DNA of 64,000 nucleotides from Aeromicrobium panaciterrae (GTDB lineage: Bacteria > Actinomycetota > Actinomycetes > Propionibacteriales > Nocardioidaceae). Positions 16,764 to 25,942 of this stretch are shown here, one piece after another (the stretch's first letter is position 1; the number at the start of each line of letters is the position of its first letter). The position numbers and the translations under genes are program-made. The stretch is taken from assembly GCF_031457275.1 (NCBI RefSeq), contig NZ_JAVDWH010000001.1:558001-622000 (forward strand), read 5' to 3'. The notes beneath the pieces are model-generated. The model was not told the origin of the DNA. It did no database searches and saw nothing but the letters and a program-made list of their open reading frames with translations.

Positions 16764-17902
16764 CACAGCGAGAGCTCGTCGAGCGAATTCGGCAGCGGCT
16801 GGCGTCCGATCCGTCCGAACCGACGGCGCACAGCGTCGCGGCGGCGCTTCGCGCAGAACACCAGCTCGCCGGCAGCGCCACTGTTCTGGCTCTGGTTGAT
16901 GAGCTGAGGCGGGAGACACGCGGGGTCGGATCACTCGAACCGCTACTCGCGTTGCCCGGTGTCACTGACGTGCTGGTCAATGGCCCGGAGGAGGTCTACT
17001 TCGATCGGGGTCGCGGCTTGGAGAAGTCTTCGATTCAGTTCGGCGATGAGGAATCCGTACGCCGCCTTGCCCAACGCCTTGCAGCTCAGGCCGGACGACG
17101 CCTCGACGACGCGAGTCCGTGGGTCGATGCGCGGCTGGGTGACGGAACTCGACTGCATGCCGTGCTCGCTCCACTGGCCAGACCGGGCTCGTTGATCTCG
17201 TTGCGCGTGCCCGCTCGACGATCGTTCTCGCTCGACGAGCTGGCAGCCGCTGGGTCGTTGAGCGCGGTCGCCGTCGAGCACATCCAGGCAATTGTCGCCA
17301 AGCGGTGCGCATTCATCGTCAGCGGTGGCACTGGCTCGGGCAAGACCACGCTGCTTGCCGCGATGCTCGGTCTGGTCGACCCGGACGAGCGCATCGTGAT
17401 CGTCGAAGACGCCACCGAGCTGCGACCTGACCATCCTCACGTTGTCGGCCTCGAGGCTCGTCCAGCCAATATTGAGGGCGCTGGACTCGTGACCGTACGC
17501 GACCTCGTGCGTCAGGCGTTGAGGATGCGCCCTGACCGGCTGATTGTCGGAGAAGTGCGCGGCGGCGAAGTGGTCGACCTGTTGGCCGCGCTCAACACCG
17601 GGCACGAAGGTGGTTGTGGCACGATCCATGCCAACTCGGCGGCGGATGTGCCCGCGCGGTTCGAGGCACTCGGGGTTGCCGCCGGTATGCCACGCGAAGC
17701 GGTGCACAGTCAGCTGCGCTCAAGCCTCGACCTCGTGCTGCACCTTGCGAGGGCGGCCGACGGCACCCGTACCGTCGAGCAGATCGCCGTCCTCGACGCG
17801 GACGAAAGCGGACTGGTGAGGTGCGAGCCCGCGTTGGCTTTCGACGGCAAGGAAGCGGTGTGGGGTCCGGGTCACGACCGCCTCACCGCGCTCCTCGAGT
17901 GA
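16760..17902 (+). CDS. tadA: Tad secretion ATPase TadA/CpaF
   Basis: A 380-aa type II/IV secretion ATPase. N-terminal half has VTDVLVNGPEEVYFDRG, typical of CpaF/TadA; Walker A is SGGTGSGKTT at about residues 188-197; the Asp box is IVIVEDATEL; Walker B is RPDRLIVGEVRGGE; and the His box is GHEGGCGTIHAN. It powers assembly of Flp-type pili with TadB and TadC. The next start overlaps this stop (GTGA). Cytoplasmic hexamer by family knowledge. Confidence 0.93.
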   Translation: MTQRELVERIRQRLASDPSEPTAHSVAAALRAEHQLAGSATVLALVDELRRETRGVGSLEPLLALPGVTDVLVNGPEEVYFDRGRGLEKSSIQFGDEESVRRLAQRLAAQAGRRLDDASPWVDARLGDGTRLHAVLAPLARPGSLISLRVPARRSFSLDELAAAGSLSAVAVEHIQAIVAKRCAFIVSGGTGSGKTTLLAAMLGLVDPDERIVIVEDATELRPDHPHVVGLEARPANIEGAGLVTVRDLVRQALRMRPDRLIVGEVRGGEVVDLLAALNTGHEGGCGTIHANSAADVPARFEALGVAAGMPREAVHSQLRSSLDLVLHLARAADGTRTVEQIAVLDADESGLVRCEPALAFDGKEAVWGPGHDRLTALLE

Positions 17903-18696
17903 CTCTCATGGCTGCGTCGCTCACGGTCTTCGCGTGCCTACTGGTCAGACTGCCCGGGTCCTGGCTCGCCCATGAACGTCTCGGAACGTCCCGTTACAAG
18001 GTGGTCAGACCCGCCTCGCTGATCGCACCGCTCTCGGTGGTGACCTGCGCCGTGGTCATCACGGTCGGCCTCCCGCCGGCGCGGTTGATTGCTTCGCTCA
18101 CGGTCGGCGGTGTCGCCTGGTTCGCTGTGTGCCAACTGCGCGCCGAACGCGTACGTCGTCGTGCCCGTACCCAGCGCGACGCGGTGGCTGAGGCCTTGGG
18201 CCTGATGGCAGCCGAGCTACGGGCTGGCATTCTGCCGCAGCGCGCCCTGGCCGGGCTCGCGCCAGACTTCCCGATTCTCGTCACTGCTTCGCGCGCAGCG
18301 GAGTTGGGCGGAGACGTGGCGTCAGCCTTGCAACTGCAATCGGCCGCACCGGGCTGCGAGCTGCTGGCTGCGGTCGCCAGCGCCTGGTCTGTTGCCGAGC
18401 GGGCCGGGGCACCCTTAGCGCGCACCCTGGATCGACTCGAAGCGTCGACGCGAGACGACCGGGAAGTCGAGCGCGAGGTGCAGTCAGGTGTCTCGCCCGC
18501 CCGAGCGACGGGTCGTCTCATGGCAGTCCTCCCCGTCATCGGCCTGACCATGGGCGCGGGGATGGGCGCGGATCCGATCACACTGCTCACCGGCACTGTT
18601 CCCGGCGCACTGTGTCTGGCAGCGGGCTCGGCGTGCGCCTGCGCCGGAGTGGCCTGGGTCAACCGCATTGCGACGACTGCCGAGCGGACCGGATGA
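17899..18696 (+). CDS. tadB: Tad inner-membrane protein TadB
   Basis: A 265-aa membrane protein with two N-terminal hydrophobic segments, a soluble T2SSF (GspF-like) domain with ALGLMAAELRAGILPQRAL and ASAWSVAERAGAPLARTLDRL, and two C-terminal hydrophobic segments. GTG at 17899 overlaps the tadA stop; ATG at 17908 is an alternative. With TadC it forms the membrane platform on which TadA acts. Confidence 0.85.
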   Translation: MTLMAASLTVFACLLVRLPGSWLAHERLGTSRYKVVRPASLIAPLSVVTCAVVITVGLPPARLIASLTVGGVAWFAVCQLRAERVRRRARTQRDAVAEALGLMAAELRAGILPQRALAGLAPDFPILVTASRAAELGGDVASALQLQSAAPGCELLAAVASAWSVAERAGAPLARTLDRLEASTRDDREVEREVQSGVSPARATGRLMAVLPVIGLTMGAGMGADPITLLTGTVPGALCLAAGSACACAGVAWVNRIATTAERTG

Positions 18697-19391
18697 TCAC
18701 GGCGTTGCTTGTCTCCTTGGCCGTGTGGTGCGCCATTCCAGCGTCACCTCTCGGCAGGCAACGTGCACTCTTTGCGGTGCCCCGACCGTCACACAGACCG
18801 AAGCCTGCAGTGCTGGCGGCAGCGGCAACACCGCTCTTGGCGTTGATGGTCTTGGGTTGGCCGGTCGGTGCGGTCCTTGGCCTGGGGCTGAGTCCGGTCG
18901 CTCACACGTTCGTGAGTCGCCTCGAGTCGGCGGCAACGCGCGAACGCAACGCCAAGATCTCGGCGCAGCTTCCGGGAGCCCTCGACCTCATGGTGGCGGC
19001 ACTCGAAGTCGGACGACCGCCCAATGTGGCGCTGGAACTTGCGGCCGACGCAACGTACGACCCCCTCGGCCCCGAACTCGGCCAGCTTGCGAGTCGCCTG
19101 GCGATCGCCGGAGATTCGATCGCTGTCTGGACCTCGGTGCTCGACGATCCAGCGCTGGCACCCGTCGGTCGAGCATTTCGTCGCGCTGAGACCTCGGGGA
19201 TGCCCGTCGCGCAGGTGATCGCCGGGGTTGCCGACGAGCTGCGTCGCGAGCGCAACGCAGCTCGGCGCGAAGCCAGTCGCAAGGTAGCGGTCCGTACGGC
19301 TGCGCCTCTCGGTGTCTGTTTTCTCCCGGCCTTCTTCCTCATCGGAATAGTGCCGACGATCATGAGCGCCTTTCGCTCCTTCTCCTTCTGA
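18693..19391 (+). CDS. tadC: Tad inner-membrane protein TadC
   Basis: A 232-aa T2SSF-domain protein. An N-terminal hydrophobic segment is followed by another around residue 45, the helical core ISAQLPGALDLMVAALEVGRP and RRAETSGMPVAQVIAGVAD, then a C-terminal hydrophobic helix (VCFLPAFFLIGIVPTIM). ATG start overlaps the tadB stop (ATGA). It pairs with TadB as the pilus assembly platform. Confidence 0.85.
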   Translation: MITALLVSLAVWCAIPASPLGRQRALFAVPRPSHRPKPAVLAAAATPLLALMVLGWPVGAVLGLGLSPVAHTFVSRLESAATRERNAKISAQLPGALDLMVAALEVGRPPNVALELAADATYDPLGPELGQLASRLAIAGDSIAVWTSVLDDPALAPVGRAFRRAETSGMPVAQVIAGVADELRRERNAARREASRKVAVRTAAPLGVCFLPAFFLIGIVPTIMSAFRSFSF

Positions 19392-19421
19392 ACGTGTCCA
19401 CATGGTTTGGAGTCGGGTCAG

Positions 19422-19449
19422 GTGTCCCCAATCCGCGAAGTGGGGGCAC
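19422..19449 (+). other. RNA hairpin between tadC and the first pilin
   Basis: GTGTCCCCA and TGGGGGCAC pair over nine positions (one T-G wobble) around a 10-nt loop. It lies in the 119-bp gap before the pilin and has no T tract. It may end the tadA-C message or protect the 5' end of a processed pilin transcript. Confidence 0.4.
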
Positions 19450-19510
19450 AGATGGGCCACCGCGAAACACATATTCCCGGTGACAGATTCACCCACCGAA
19501 GGGACACCTC

Positions 19511-19702
19511 ATGAAGACCTCGCTTTTGAAAAGGGCACAGCGACTACGGGCCGAGCGCGGCATGACCACCGCCGAATACACCGTCGGCACGCTGGGCGCC
19601 TGCACGATCGGCGGCGTGCTGGTCAAGATCGGCCAGTCCGAATGGTTCGGCGATCTCGTCAAGGACCTCATCAACAAGATCCCCGAGATCCTGCCGTTCT
19701 GA
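19511..19702 (+). CDS. Flp-type pilin (DUF4244-like), copy 1
   Basis: A 63-aa prepilin. Basic leader MKTSLLKRAQRLRAERG is followed by MTTAEYTVGTLGA; Gly, four residues, then Glu-Tyr is the Flp consensus G/XXXXEY for prepilin peptidase cleavage. A hydrophobic helix and an amphipathic tail (IGQSEWFGDLVKDLINKIP) follow. Preceded by GAAGGGA at good spacing. Flanked by two RNA hairpins and followed by a second Flp-like gene. Probably the major pilin of the Tad pilus. No prepilin peptidase gene (TadV/CpaA) is in the window. Confidence 0.82.
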   Translation: MKTSLLKRAQRLRAERGMTTAEYTVGTLGACTIGGVLVKIGQSEWFGDLVKDLINKIPEILPF

Positions 19703-19709
19703 CCCAGCG

Positions 19710-19734
19710 CCGGGGCGAGCCTTTCTCGCCCCGG
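19710..19734 (+). terminator. Strong hairpin after pilin 1
   Basis: CCGGGGCGAG, loop CCTTT, CTCGCCCCGG: a perfect 10-bp GC-rich stem seven nucleotides after the pilin stop. Only short T content follows (TTGCTC). It could act as a partial terminator or 3' stabiliser, leaving less transcript for the second pilin. Confidence 0.6.
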
Positions 19735-19755
19735 TTGCTCGAAAGGAGTTCCGCC

Positions 19756-19959
19756 GTGAGGAGAGACGAACGAGGGATGGCCACAGCCGAATACACCGTC
19801 GGCACGCTTGGCGCGGTCTGCATCGGACTGGTTCTCTACAGACTTGGCGCGCTCGACCACGACAACCCGTGGCTCAAGACCTTCACAGAGATATTGGAGG
19901 GTGCGCTGTCCTGGCGGCCGCTTCGCGACTTCATACCCGGAATGGGTCTGAGAATGTGA
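19756..19959 (+). CDS. Flp-type pilin-like protein, copy 2
   Basis: A 67-aa paralogue of the preceding pilin: leader VRRDERG, then MATAEYTVGTLGAVCIG, again the G/XXXXEY processing site. The mature helix is shorter and the tail carries WRPLRDFIPGMGLRM. GTG start follows GAAAGGAG at eight nucleotides. Its stop overlaps the TadE start (GTGA). Likely a minor pilin or an initiator subunit; the nearly identical processing segment suggests gene duplication. Confidence 0.75.
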   Translation: MRRDERGMATAEYTVGTLGAVCIGLVLYRLGALDHDNPWLKTFTEILEGALSWRPLRDFIPGMGLRM

Positions 19960-20309
19960 TCAGGCATCAACGCGGGATGGTCACGGCCGAGCTCGCCACG
20001 ATCGCTCCGCTCGGCGTGGCCTTCGCATTCCTGTTGCTGTGGATCGTGTCGCTCGGCCTCACCCAGGTGCGCCTCATCGATGCATCTCGCGAGGGCGCGC
20101 GTCTGGTCGCACGAGGCGAGTCCGTCGGAGCGGCCAGGCTCGCTGCCAAGAAGCTCTCGCCCGACGACGCGAAGATCACCATCACCACAGAGGACGGCCT
20201 CGTGACGGTGACCGTGAACGCGAAGTCGGCAATGCCGATCCCGTTCTTCTCGGGGATCGGCGCTCGCGAGATGGAGTCGTCATCGGTGGCTGCTGAGGAG
20301 TCGCCGTGA
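19956..20309 (+). CDS. tadE: TadE-family pseudopilin
   Basis: A 117-aa protein with short leader VIRHQRG, then MVTAELA (prepilin-like processing site with Glu at position 5), a single transmembrane helix and a small soluble C-terminal domain (LIDASREGARLVARGE, typical of TadE). GTG start overlaps the previous stop. It is expected to be cleaved by the same prepilin peptidase and to support pilus assembly. Confidence 0.82.
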   Translation: MIRHQRGMVTAELATIAPLGVAFAFLLLWIVSLGLTQVRLIDASREGARLVARGESVGAARLAAKKLSPDDAKITITTEDGLVTVTVNAKSAMPIPFFSGIGAREMESSSVAAEESP

Positions 20310-20656
20310 GTCGCGATCGTGGTGCGGTAACGGTTTACGCCGCATCGGCTGCGGTGTTGTTGACGCTCGTCGCGTTGGTGTTGGCCCAGGTCGCGGGCCT
20401 CATACGACTGAAGCATTCGGTTGCGGCCGCTGCAGACTTGGCGGCGTTGGCGGCAAGCCGCGCGAGTGTCGAGGGCAACGACGGCTGCGACGCGGCCGAT
20501 GAGCTGGTCCGTCGCAACCGTGCCCGACTGGTCTCATGTCGGATGGACTACGACGTGGCAACGATCGTGGCGGGTGGCACCAGCAAGTCGTGGTGGGGTC
20601 AGAGGTGGTCGTTCGAACAGAAGGCTCGCGCCGCACCAGACTTCTACATGGACTAG
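20306..20656 (+). CDS. TadE-like secretion/helicase-neighbourhood protein (Rv3654c type)
   Basis: A 116-aa protein starting MSRDRGAVTVYAASAAVLLT, a short basic leader and one transmembrane helix, then LKHSVAAAADLAALAASRA as in TadG/TadE-like proteins, and a soluble tail with two Cys. The family is known as the TadE-like protein of the helicase/secretion neighbourhood in actinobacteria. GTG start overlaps tadE (GTGA). Its stop overlaps the convergent helicase by four bases. Confidence 0.75.
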   Translation: MSRDRGAVTVYAASAAVLLTLVALVLAQVAGLIRLKHSVAAAADLAALAASRASVEGNDGCDAADELVRRNRARLVSCRMDYDVATIVAGGTSKSWWGQRWSFEQKARAAPDFYMD

Positions 20657-22998
20657 TAGGAGTCGGCGAGAAGCGCGTTGAGGAGTGTGACCGCTCCGGC
20701 CTTGTTGAGGGGCTCGTTGCCGTTCCCGCATTTGGGTGAATAGACACACGACGGGCAGCCGGTCGGGCATTCGCAGGCCATGATCGCGTCGCGGGTGATC
20801 GTCAACCAGCGCTGCGCGACCTCGTACCCACGCTCGGCAAAGCCGGCGCCTCCCGGATAGCCGTCGTAGACGAAGACAGTCAGCGTTCCAGTGTCCGAAT
20901 GAAGCGCGGTCGAGACGCCGCCGATGTCCCAGCGATCGCACGTGGCCAGCAGCGGGAGCAACCCGATCGCCGCATGCTCCGCTGCGTGTGCGGCACCAGG
21001 AATGTCGGCAGTCTTCAGCGACTCAGCAACAGCCTCCTCACTGAGCGTCCACCAGACAGCCTTCGTCGGCAGGGTTCGCTCCGGCAGATCCAGCAGCTCC
21101 TCGCCCAGCATCCCTCCGCCCGTCGTGCTCCGCTTTGTATAAGAGATGACCTGCCTGACCACATCTACCGAACCGAACGACATCGCGGCCTCGCCCCACT
21201 TCGTCGTCCGCTCTGTCTCGGTGATCGTGATCTCGGTGACCGATCGCGCCATCGTCGAATATTCCGGATCCTCGCGATGCACGATCGCGACTCCGTCCTC
21301 AACGTCGTACTCATTGACGACATGCACCTCGCCCTGGTGCACATAGACCGCGCCGTCGTGGACCGCGGCATCTGCCGATCCCGCATCCACCGTGCCGATC
21401 AGTCGGCCCGTACCGGCATCAACGATCTGCACCGGCGACCCACCGCTCGACCGGATGTCGGCAAGGTTGCTGGCCCGTTCGCGCTTGGTCCAGAACCAGC
21501 CAGCGGGACGTTTGCGCAGCAGCCCGGCAGCCTCGAGCGCCTTGATGCCCTCAGCCGTACGCGGGCCGAAAAGCTCGAAGTCAGCCTCGGTCAATGGCAG
21601 CTCGTGGGCTGCAGCCGCCAGGTGGGGGCCGAGCACATAAGGATTGTCAGGATCGAAGACCGACGACTCGACCGGTGCGCCAAGTAGTGCCTCGGGGTGG
21701 TGCACGAGGTATGTGTCGAGCGGCTCGTCGCGGGCGACCAGGATGCCGATCGAGTCGCGTCCCGCTCGACCCGCGCGGCCGAACTGCTGGCGGAGTGCTG
21801 CCCGAGTACCTGGAAAGCCGACGCTGATGATCGCGTCGAGCCCTGCGATGTCGATGCCAAGCTCCAACGCGTTGGTGCTGGCCAATCCGAGCAGATCGCC
21901 ATCCCGAAGTCGTCGCTCGAGTTCACGTCGTTCTTCGGGCAGGTAGCCGCCTCGGTAGGTCGCGACCCGAGCCGCCAGCTCGGGATCGACCTCGGACAGA
22001 CTCCGTTGGGCTGTTGCCGCGACTGTCTCGGCTCCGCGTCGCGATCGAACGAACGCCAGCGTGCGTACCTTCCCGATGACCAGATCGGTGAGGAGTTCGC
22101 CGGCTTCAGTGTTGGCTGCGCGGCGCACGGGCGTCTGGCTCTCGTCCTGCCCGGGGAGCAGCGGTGGCTCCCACAAGGCGATGGTCTGCGCCGCGTGCGG
22201 CGAAGCGTCGTCCCTCACCGCAACGACGTCGAGTCCGGTGAGGCGTGCTGCGAAGACATCGGGGTCTGCGACTGTCGCCGACGACAGGACGAACACCGGA
22301 TCGGCCCCGTAGTGCTGACAGATGCGTCGCAGCCGGCGCAGGACGTGAGCCACGTGAGCGCCGAAGACGCCTCGATAGTGGTGACACTCATCGATCACGA
22401 CATGGCTGACGCCGCCAAGCACACGACTCCATCGAGCGTGCCCGGGAAGGATCGTGTGGTGCAGCGTGTCTGGGTTGGTCAGCAGGTAGTTGGCGTGGTC
22501 TCGCGCCCAAGCCCGCTCTTCGCGCGAGTTGTCCCCGTCGACCGTCGCCGGCCGGGTGAATGCCGGAGCAGCCGCCAGACGACGCAGCTGGTCCGCAGCG
22601 AGTGCCTTGGTCGGTGCGAGATAGAGGACGCTCGGCAGTCGATTGCCTTGCAGTCCGCTGCCCGAGCGACCCTCCGCGAGAGCAGTCAGCGCCGGAGCCT
22701 GGAAGGCCAAGGACTTGCCTGACGCCGTACCGGTCGACACAACCGTGTGGAGGCCAGAACGTATGTGGTGCAGGGCCTCGGCCTGGTGGCCCCAAAGGTG
22801 GGGGATGCCCTCGGCCTCGTACATCGACCGGACTTCAGGGTCGACCCAGTCGGGCCACGGCTCGATGACGGCTTCGCGAGCTGGGATGTGCTCGACATGC
22901 GTGACCCGTTCGCTGTGGCGAAGGACGATGTCGGCGGGTTCCACGTGGGAAGTCTTCCAGACCCTGCGCATGCAATCTGTCGAGCGGCGACGGCCCAC
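20653..22998 (-). CDS. DECH-box helicase with DUF1998, helicase/secretion neighbourhood
   Basis: A 781-aa superfamily 2 helicase. It has a Q-region near WGHQAEALHHI, Walker A TGTASGKSLAF, LYLAPTKALAADQ, DECH box VIDECHHY, SAT motif VLSSATVAD, and the helicase C core with SVGFPGTRAALRQQFGRAGRAGRD. The C terminus carries a four-Cys cluster (CECPTGCPSCVYSPKCGN) as in DUF1998/MZB domains; such proteins act on DNA with 3'-5' polarity in characterised relatives. GTG at 22998 or ATG at 22971 may be the start. It lies tail-to-tail with the Tad operon and head-to-head with the STAS gene. Confidence 0.9.
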   Translation of the reverse strand: MGRRRSTDCMRRVWKTSHVEPADIVLRHSERVTHVEHIPAREAVIEPWPDWVDPEVRSMYEAEGIPHLWGHQAEALHHIRSGLHTVVSTGTASGKSLAFQAPALTALAEGRSGSGLQGNRLPSVLYLAPTKALAADQLRRLAAAPAFTRPATVDGDNSREERAWARDHANYLLTNPDTLHHTILPGHARWSRVLGGVSHVVIDECHHYRGVFGAHVAHVLRRLRRICQHYGADPVFVLSSATVADPDVFAARLTGLDVVAVRDDASPHAAQTIALWEPPLLPGQDESQTPVRRAANTEAGELLTDLVIGKVRTLAFVRSRRGAETVAATAQRSLSEVDPELAARVATYRGGYLPEERRELERRLRDGDLLGLASTNALELGIDIAGLDAIISVGFPGTRAALRQQFGRAGRAGRDSIGILVARDEPLDTYLVHHPEALLGAPVESSVFDPDNPYVLGPHLAAAAHELPLTEADFELFGPRTAEGIKALEAAGLLRKRPAGWFWTKRERASNLADIRSSGGSPVQIVDAGTGRLIGTVDAGSADAAVHDGAVYVHQGEVHVVNEYDVEDGVAIVHREDPEYSTMARSVTEITITETERTTKWGEAAMSFGSVDVVRQVISYTKRSTTGGGMLGEELLDLPERTLPTKAVWWTLSEEAVAESLKTADIPGAAHAAEHAAIGLLPLLATCDRWDIGGVSTALHSDTGTLTVFVYDGYPGGAGFAERGYEVAQRWLTITRDAIMACECPTGCPSCVYSPKCGNGNEPLNKAGAVTLLNALLADSY

Positions 22999-23020
22999 AG
23001 ATCGTGGTTAGATGCTTGAC

Positions 23021-23374
23021 ATGGAGCTGGCACTGTCATCGCGCACTGTCGACGATTTCGAGATCATCGAGGTCGGCGGCGAAGTCGACGTATACACAGC
23101 CCCCAAGCTTCGCGAGGCGATTGTCACGGCGATCGAAGCGGGACACACACGATTGATCATCGATGTCGAGAGGGTCGACTTCCTCGACTCCACTGGTCTC
23201 GGTGTGCTGGTCGGCGCCCTCAAACGCGTCCGAGCAGACGGCGGCTCACTCGACATTGTGTGCACCCACGAGCGCATCCTGAAGATCTTCGGGATCACCG
23301 GATTGGACAAGGTCTTTGGCCTGCACGCCTCGATCGACGAGGCTCGTGCGGCGACACATCATGAGACCCCTTGA
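23021..23374 (+). CDS. STAS anti-sigma factor antagonist (BldG-like)
   Basis: A 117-aa single STAS domain. It starts [13 protein letters not shown], with [14 protein letters not shown] and the regulatory Ser in [16 protein letters not shown] at 23021 is preferred over 23012 because BldG-type proteins begin with this M(D/E)L motif. Phosphorylation of the Ser by an anti-sigma kinase would release the partner sigma factor; neither partner is in the window. It is divergent from the helicase. Confidence 0.88.
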   Translation: MELALSSRTVDDFEIIEVGGEVDVYTAPKLREAIVTAIEAGHTRLIIDVERVDFLDSTGLGVLVGALKRVRADGGSLDIVCTHERILKIFGITGLDKVFGLHASIDEARAATHHETP

Positions 23375-23465
23375 TGCCGTTCTCATAATTGGCATGTAAC
23401 CTCCGTCACGTTGGTCTGGATGTCTGGGCCAACGCTTCTTTCTGCTTATCTCATGGAGGATTTTC

Positions 23466-25871
23466 ATGGCGAACGCGACTTTTGTTGCGGCAGTAGGCGG
23501 AGATCTCGACTTTTCTGACAAGAACTCGTACTACTTGTACGCGGTTGTCGGCGTCGGTGTTCTCGCGCTCATCATGGCGTTTGTGTTCCGTTCTCAGGTG
23601 CTGAAGGCATCTGAGGGAACCGAGAAGATGCAGGAGATCGGACAGGCAGTCCAGGAGGGCGCAGCCGCGTACCTCAGCCGCCAGTTCCGTACTCTCGCGG
23701 TCTTCGCGCTCGTGGCACTCGGAATGCTGGTCGCGCTCGACGCGGCTGTCCTCGGGTGGGACAACGAATGGAAGATCAAGATCGGTCGCTATGTTGCGCT
23801 GCTGGCTGGCGCAGGCTTCTCGGCACTGATCGGCTACCTCGGTATGTGGCTCGCAACGCGCGCCAACATCCGCGTAGCGGCAGCTGCCCAGAACGAGGGC
23901 CGCGAGGTGGCGATGCGTATTGCGTTCCGCACCGGCGGCACGGTCGGCATGCTCACGGTGGGCCTCGGCCTGCTGGGTGCCGGTGCGATCGTCCTGATCT
24001 ACACGGGCGACGCGCCTGTTGTGCTTGAAGGCTTCGGCTTCGGTGCAGCTCTGCTCGCCATGTTCATGCGAGTCGGCGGCGGTATCTTCACCAAGGCTGC
24101 TGACGTCGGAGCCGACCTCGTCGGCAAGGTCGAGCAGAACATCCCCGAAGATGACCCGCGCAACGCTGCGACGATTGCCGACAACGTCGGTGACAACGTC
24201 GGTGACTGCGCCGGTATGGCTGCTGACCTCTTCGAGTCGTACGCCGTCACCCTGGTTGCCGCGCTGATCCTCGGCTCGGTTGCCTTCGGCGAAGTTGGCC
24301 TCGTCTTCCCGCTCGTGATCCCCGCGATCGGTGCACTGACCGCCATCCTCGGTGTCTTCCTTACGCGCCCGCGCGCGGGTGAAGGCGGACTGACGACGAT
24401 CAACCGCTCGTTCTACATCTCGGCTCTCGTGTCGGGTGCGGCTTCGGTCGGCGCAGCATTCCTGCTCCTGCCGGACAAGTTCAGCAACGCGAAGCTCCCG
24501 GGCATCGACACTGACTCACTGATCGTCACGCTCGGCCAGCAGGCCGGTGCTGACGCTCCGGGTCTGGACGCGAACCCGCGTCTCATCGCGATCATCGCGG
24601 TGCTGATCGGTATCGTCCTCGCCGCTGTGATCCTGGCCCTCACGGGTTACTTCACCGGCACGGAGACACGTCCGGTCAAGGACGTCGGCAAGACGTCACT
24701 CACGGGTGCCGCAACTGTCATCCTGTCGGGTCTGTCGGTCGGCTTCGAGTCGGCGGTCTACACGGCCATCGTCATCGGTGCGGCTGTCTTCGGCGCGTTC
24801 CTTCTCGGCAGCGGCTCGCTCGTTGTCGCACTGTTCGCGGTGTCTCTCGCTGGTTGTGGTCTGCTGACCACCGTCGGCGTCATCGTGGCAATGGACACGT
24901 TCGGTCCGGTCAGCGACAACGCCCAGGGCATCGCTGAGATGTCGGGTGACGTCGATGAAGAGGGTGCAAAGATCCTCACCGAGCTCGACGCTGTCGGTAA
25001 CACGACGAAGGCCATCACCAAGGGCATCGCAATCGCGACGGCTGTTCTCGCAGCGACGGCGTTGTTCGGCTCGCTGACAAGCTCGATCACGGCGGCTGTT
25101 GAAGGCGCCAACATCGGTGAAGAAGCTCGCGGCATCAAGGTCATCGAGACATACGCCCTCAACGGTGTGTTCAACGTGGCTGACCCGAGCAACCTCTTCG
25201 GTCTGATCCTCGGTGCAGCTGTGGTGTTCCTGTTCTCAGGACTCGCGATCAACGCTGTTGGCCGTGCGGCCGGCGCCGTGGTTTACGAAGTGCGTCGCCA
25301 GTTCCGGGAGATCCCGGGAATCATGGAAGGCACGGGTCGTCCCGAGTACGGCAAGGTTGTCGACATCTGCACACGCGATTCACTGCGTGAGCTGGCGACG
25401 CCGGGCATCTTGGCGATCTTCGCTCCGATTGCTGTCGGCTTCGGCCTCGGCATCGGTCCGCTCGGTGCCTACCTGGCCGGCGCGATCGGCACAGGCGTGC
25501 TGATGGCCGTGTTCCTCGCCAACTCCGGTGGTGCGTGGGACAACGCCAAGAAGCTCGTCGAAGACGGCAACCACGGTGGCAAGGGCTCGCCTGCACATGA
25601 GGCGACGATCATTGGTGACACGGTCGGTGACCCGTTCAAGGACACCGCCGGTCCGGCGATCAACCCGCTGCTCAAGGTGATGAACCTCGTCGCGCTGCTC
25701 GCGACTCCGTTGATCATCAAGTACGCGTACGGCGAGGACGCCAGCGATCCGATCCGTTACACCATCGCTGGTGTTGCGGTTCTGATCATCGTCATCGCTG
25801 TGGGCATTGCACGCTCGCGTCCGATTGCGCTCGATACGAGCGACGCCGACTCGGTGCCGGCAAAGGTCTGA
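23466..25871 (+). CDS. hppA: Membrane-bound proton-translocating pyrophosphatase
   Basis: An 801-aa integral membrane pyrophosphatase with about 16 transmembrane segments. Diagnostic motifs are DVGADLVGKVEQ, DNVGDNVGDCAGMAAD and GDTVGDPFKDTAGPA. The segment GNTTKA carries Lys where K+-dependent enzymes have Ala, so this is the K+-independent H+-pumping type. It couples PPi hydrolysis to proton export or gradient formation. GGAGGA lies five to ten nucleotides before the ATG. Monocistronic: followed by a perfect terminator. Confidence 0.95.
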   Translation: MANATFVAAVGGDLDFSDKNSYYLYAVVGVGVLALIMAFVFRSQVLKASEGTEKMQEIGQAVQEGAAAYLSRQFRTLAVFALVALGMLVALDAAVLGWDNEWKIKIGRYVALLAGAGFSALIGYLGMWLATRANIRVAAAAQNEGREVAMRIAFRTGGTVGMLTVGLGLLGAGAIVLIYTGDAPVVLEGFGFGAALLAMFMRVGGGIFTKAADVGADLVGKVEQNIPEDDPRNAATIADNVGDNVGDCAGMAADLFESYAVTLVAALILGSVAFGEVGLVFPLVIPAIGALTAILGVFLTRPRAGEGGLTTINRSFYISALVSGAASVGAAFLLLPDKFSNAKLPGIDTDSLIVTLGQQAGADAPGLDANPRLIAIIAVLIGIVLAAVILALTGYFTGTETRPVKDVGKTSLTGAATVILSGLSVGFESAVYTAIVIGAAVFGAFLLGSGSLVVALFAVSLAGCGLLTTVGVIVAMDTFGPVSDNAQGIAEMSGDVDEEGAKILTELDAVGNTTKAITKGIAIATAVLAATALFGSLTSSITAAVEGANIGEEARGIKVIETYALNGVFNVADPSNLFGLILGAAVVFLFSGLAINAVGRAAGAVVYEVRRQFREIPGIMEGTGRPEYGKVVDICTRDSLRELATPGILAIFAPIAVGFGLGIGPLGAYLAGAIGTGVLMAVFLANSGGAWDNAKKLVEDGNHGGKGSPAHEATIIGDTVGDPFKDTAGPAINPLLKVMNLVALLATPLIIKYAYGEDASDPIRYTIAGVAVLIIVIAVGIARSRPIALDTSDADSVPAKV

Positions 25872-25885
25872 TCAGCACTACGTCG

Positions 25886-25918
25886 AACGGCGCAGACCCC
25901 AACCGGGTCTGCGCCGTT
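25886..25918 (+). terminator. Intrinsic terminator of hppA
   Basis: A perfect 14-bp stem (AACGGCGCAGACCC with its complement) around loop CAACC, followed by CTTCTTCAT. It starts 15 bp after the hppA stop and ends before the next GTG. Confidence 0.88.
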
Positions 25919-25942
25919 CTTCATGTCTGAGAAGGTGTGCAG

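Noticed and set aside
17614..17898. Upstream extension of tadB
   Set aside because: Lies wholly inside tadA in another frame; the GTGA junction at 17899 gives the natural start.
19402..19755. Long frame upstream of pilin 2
   Set aside because: Runs through pilin 1 out of frame and through both hairpins; the GTG with GAAAGGAG at 19756 fits the pilin family.
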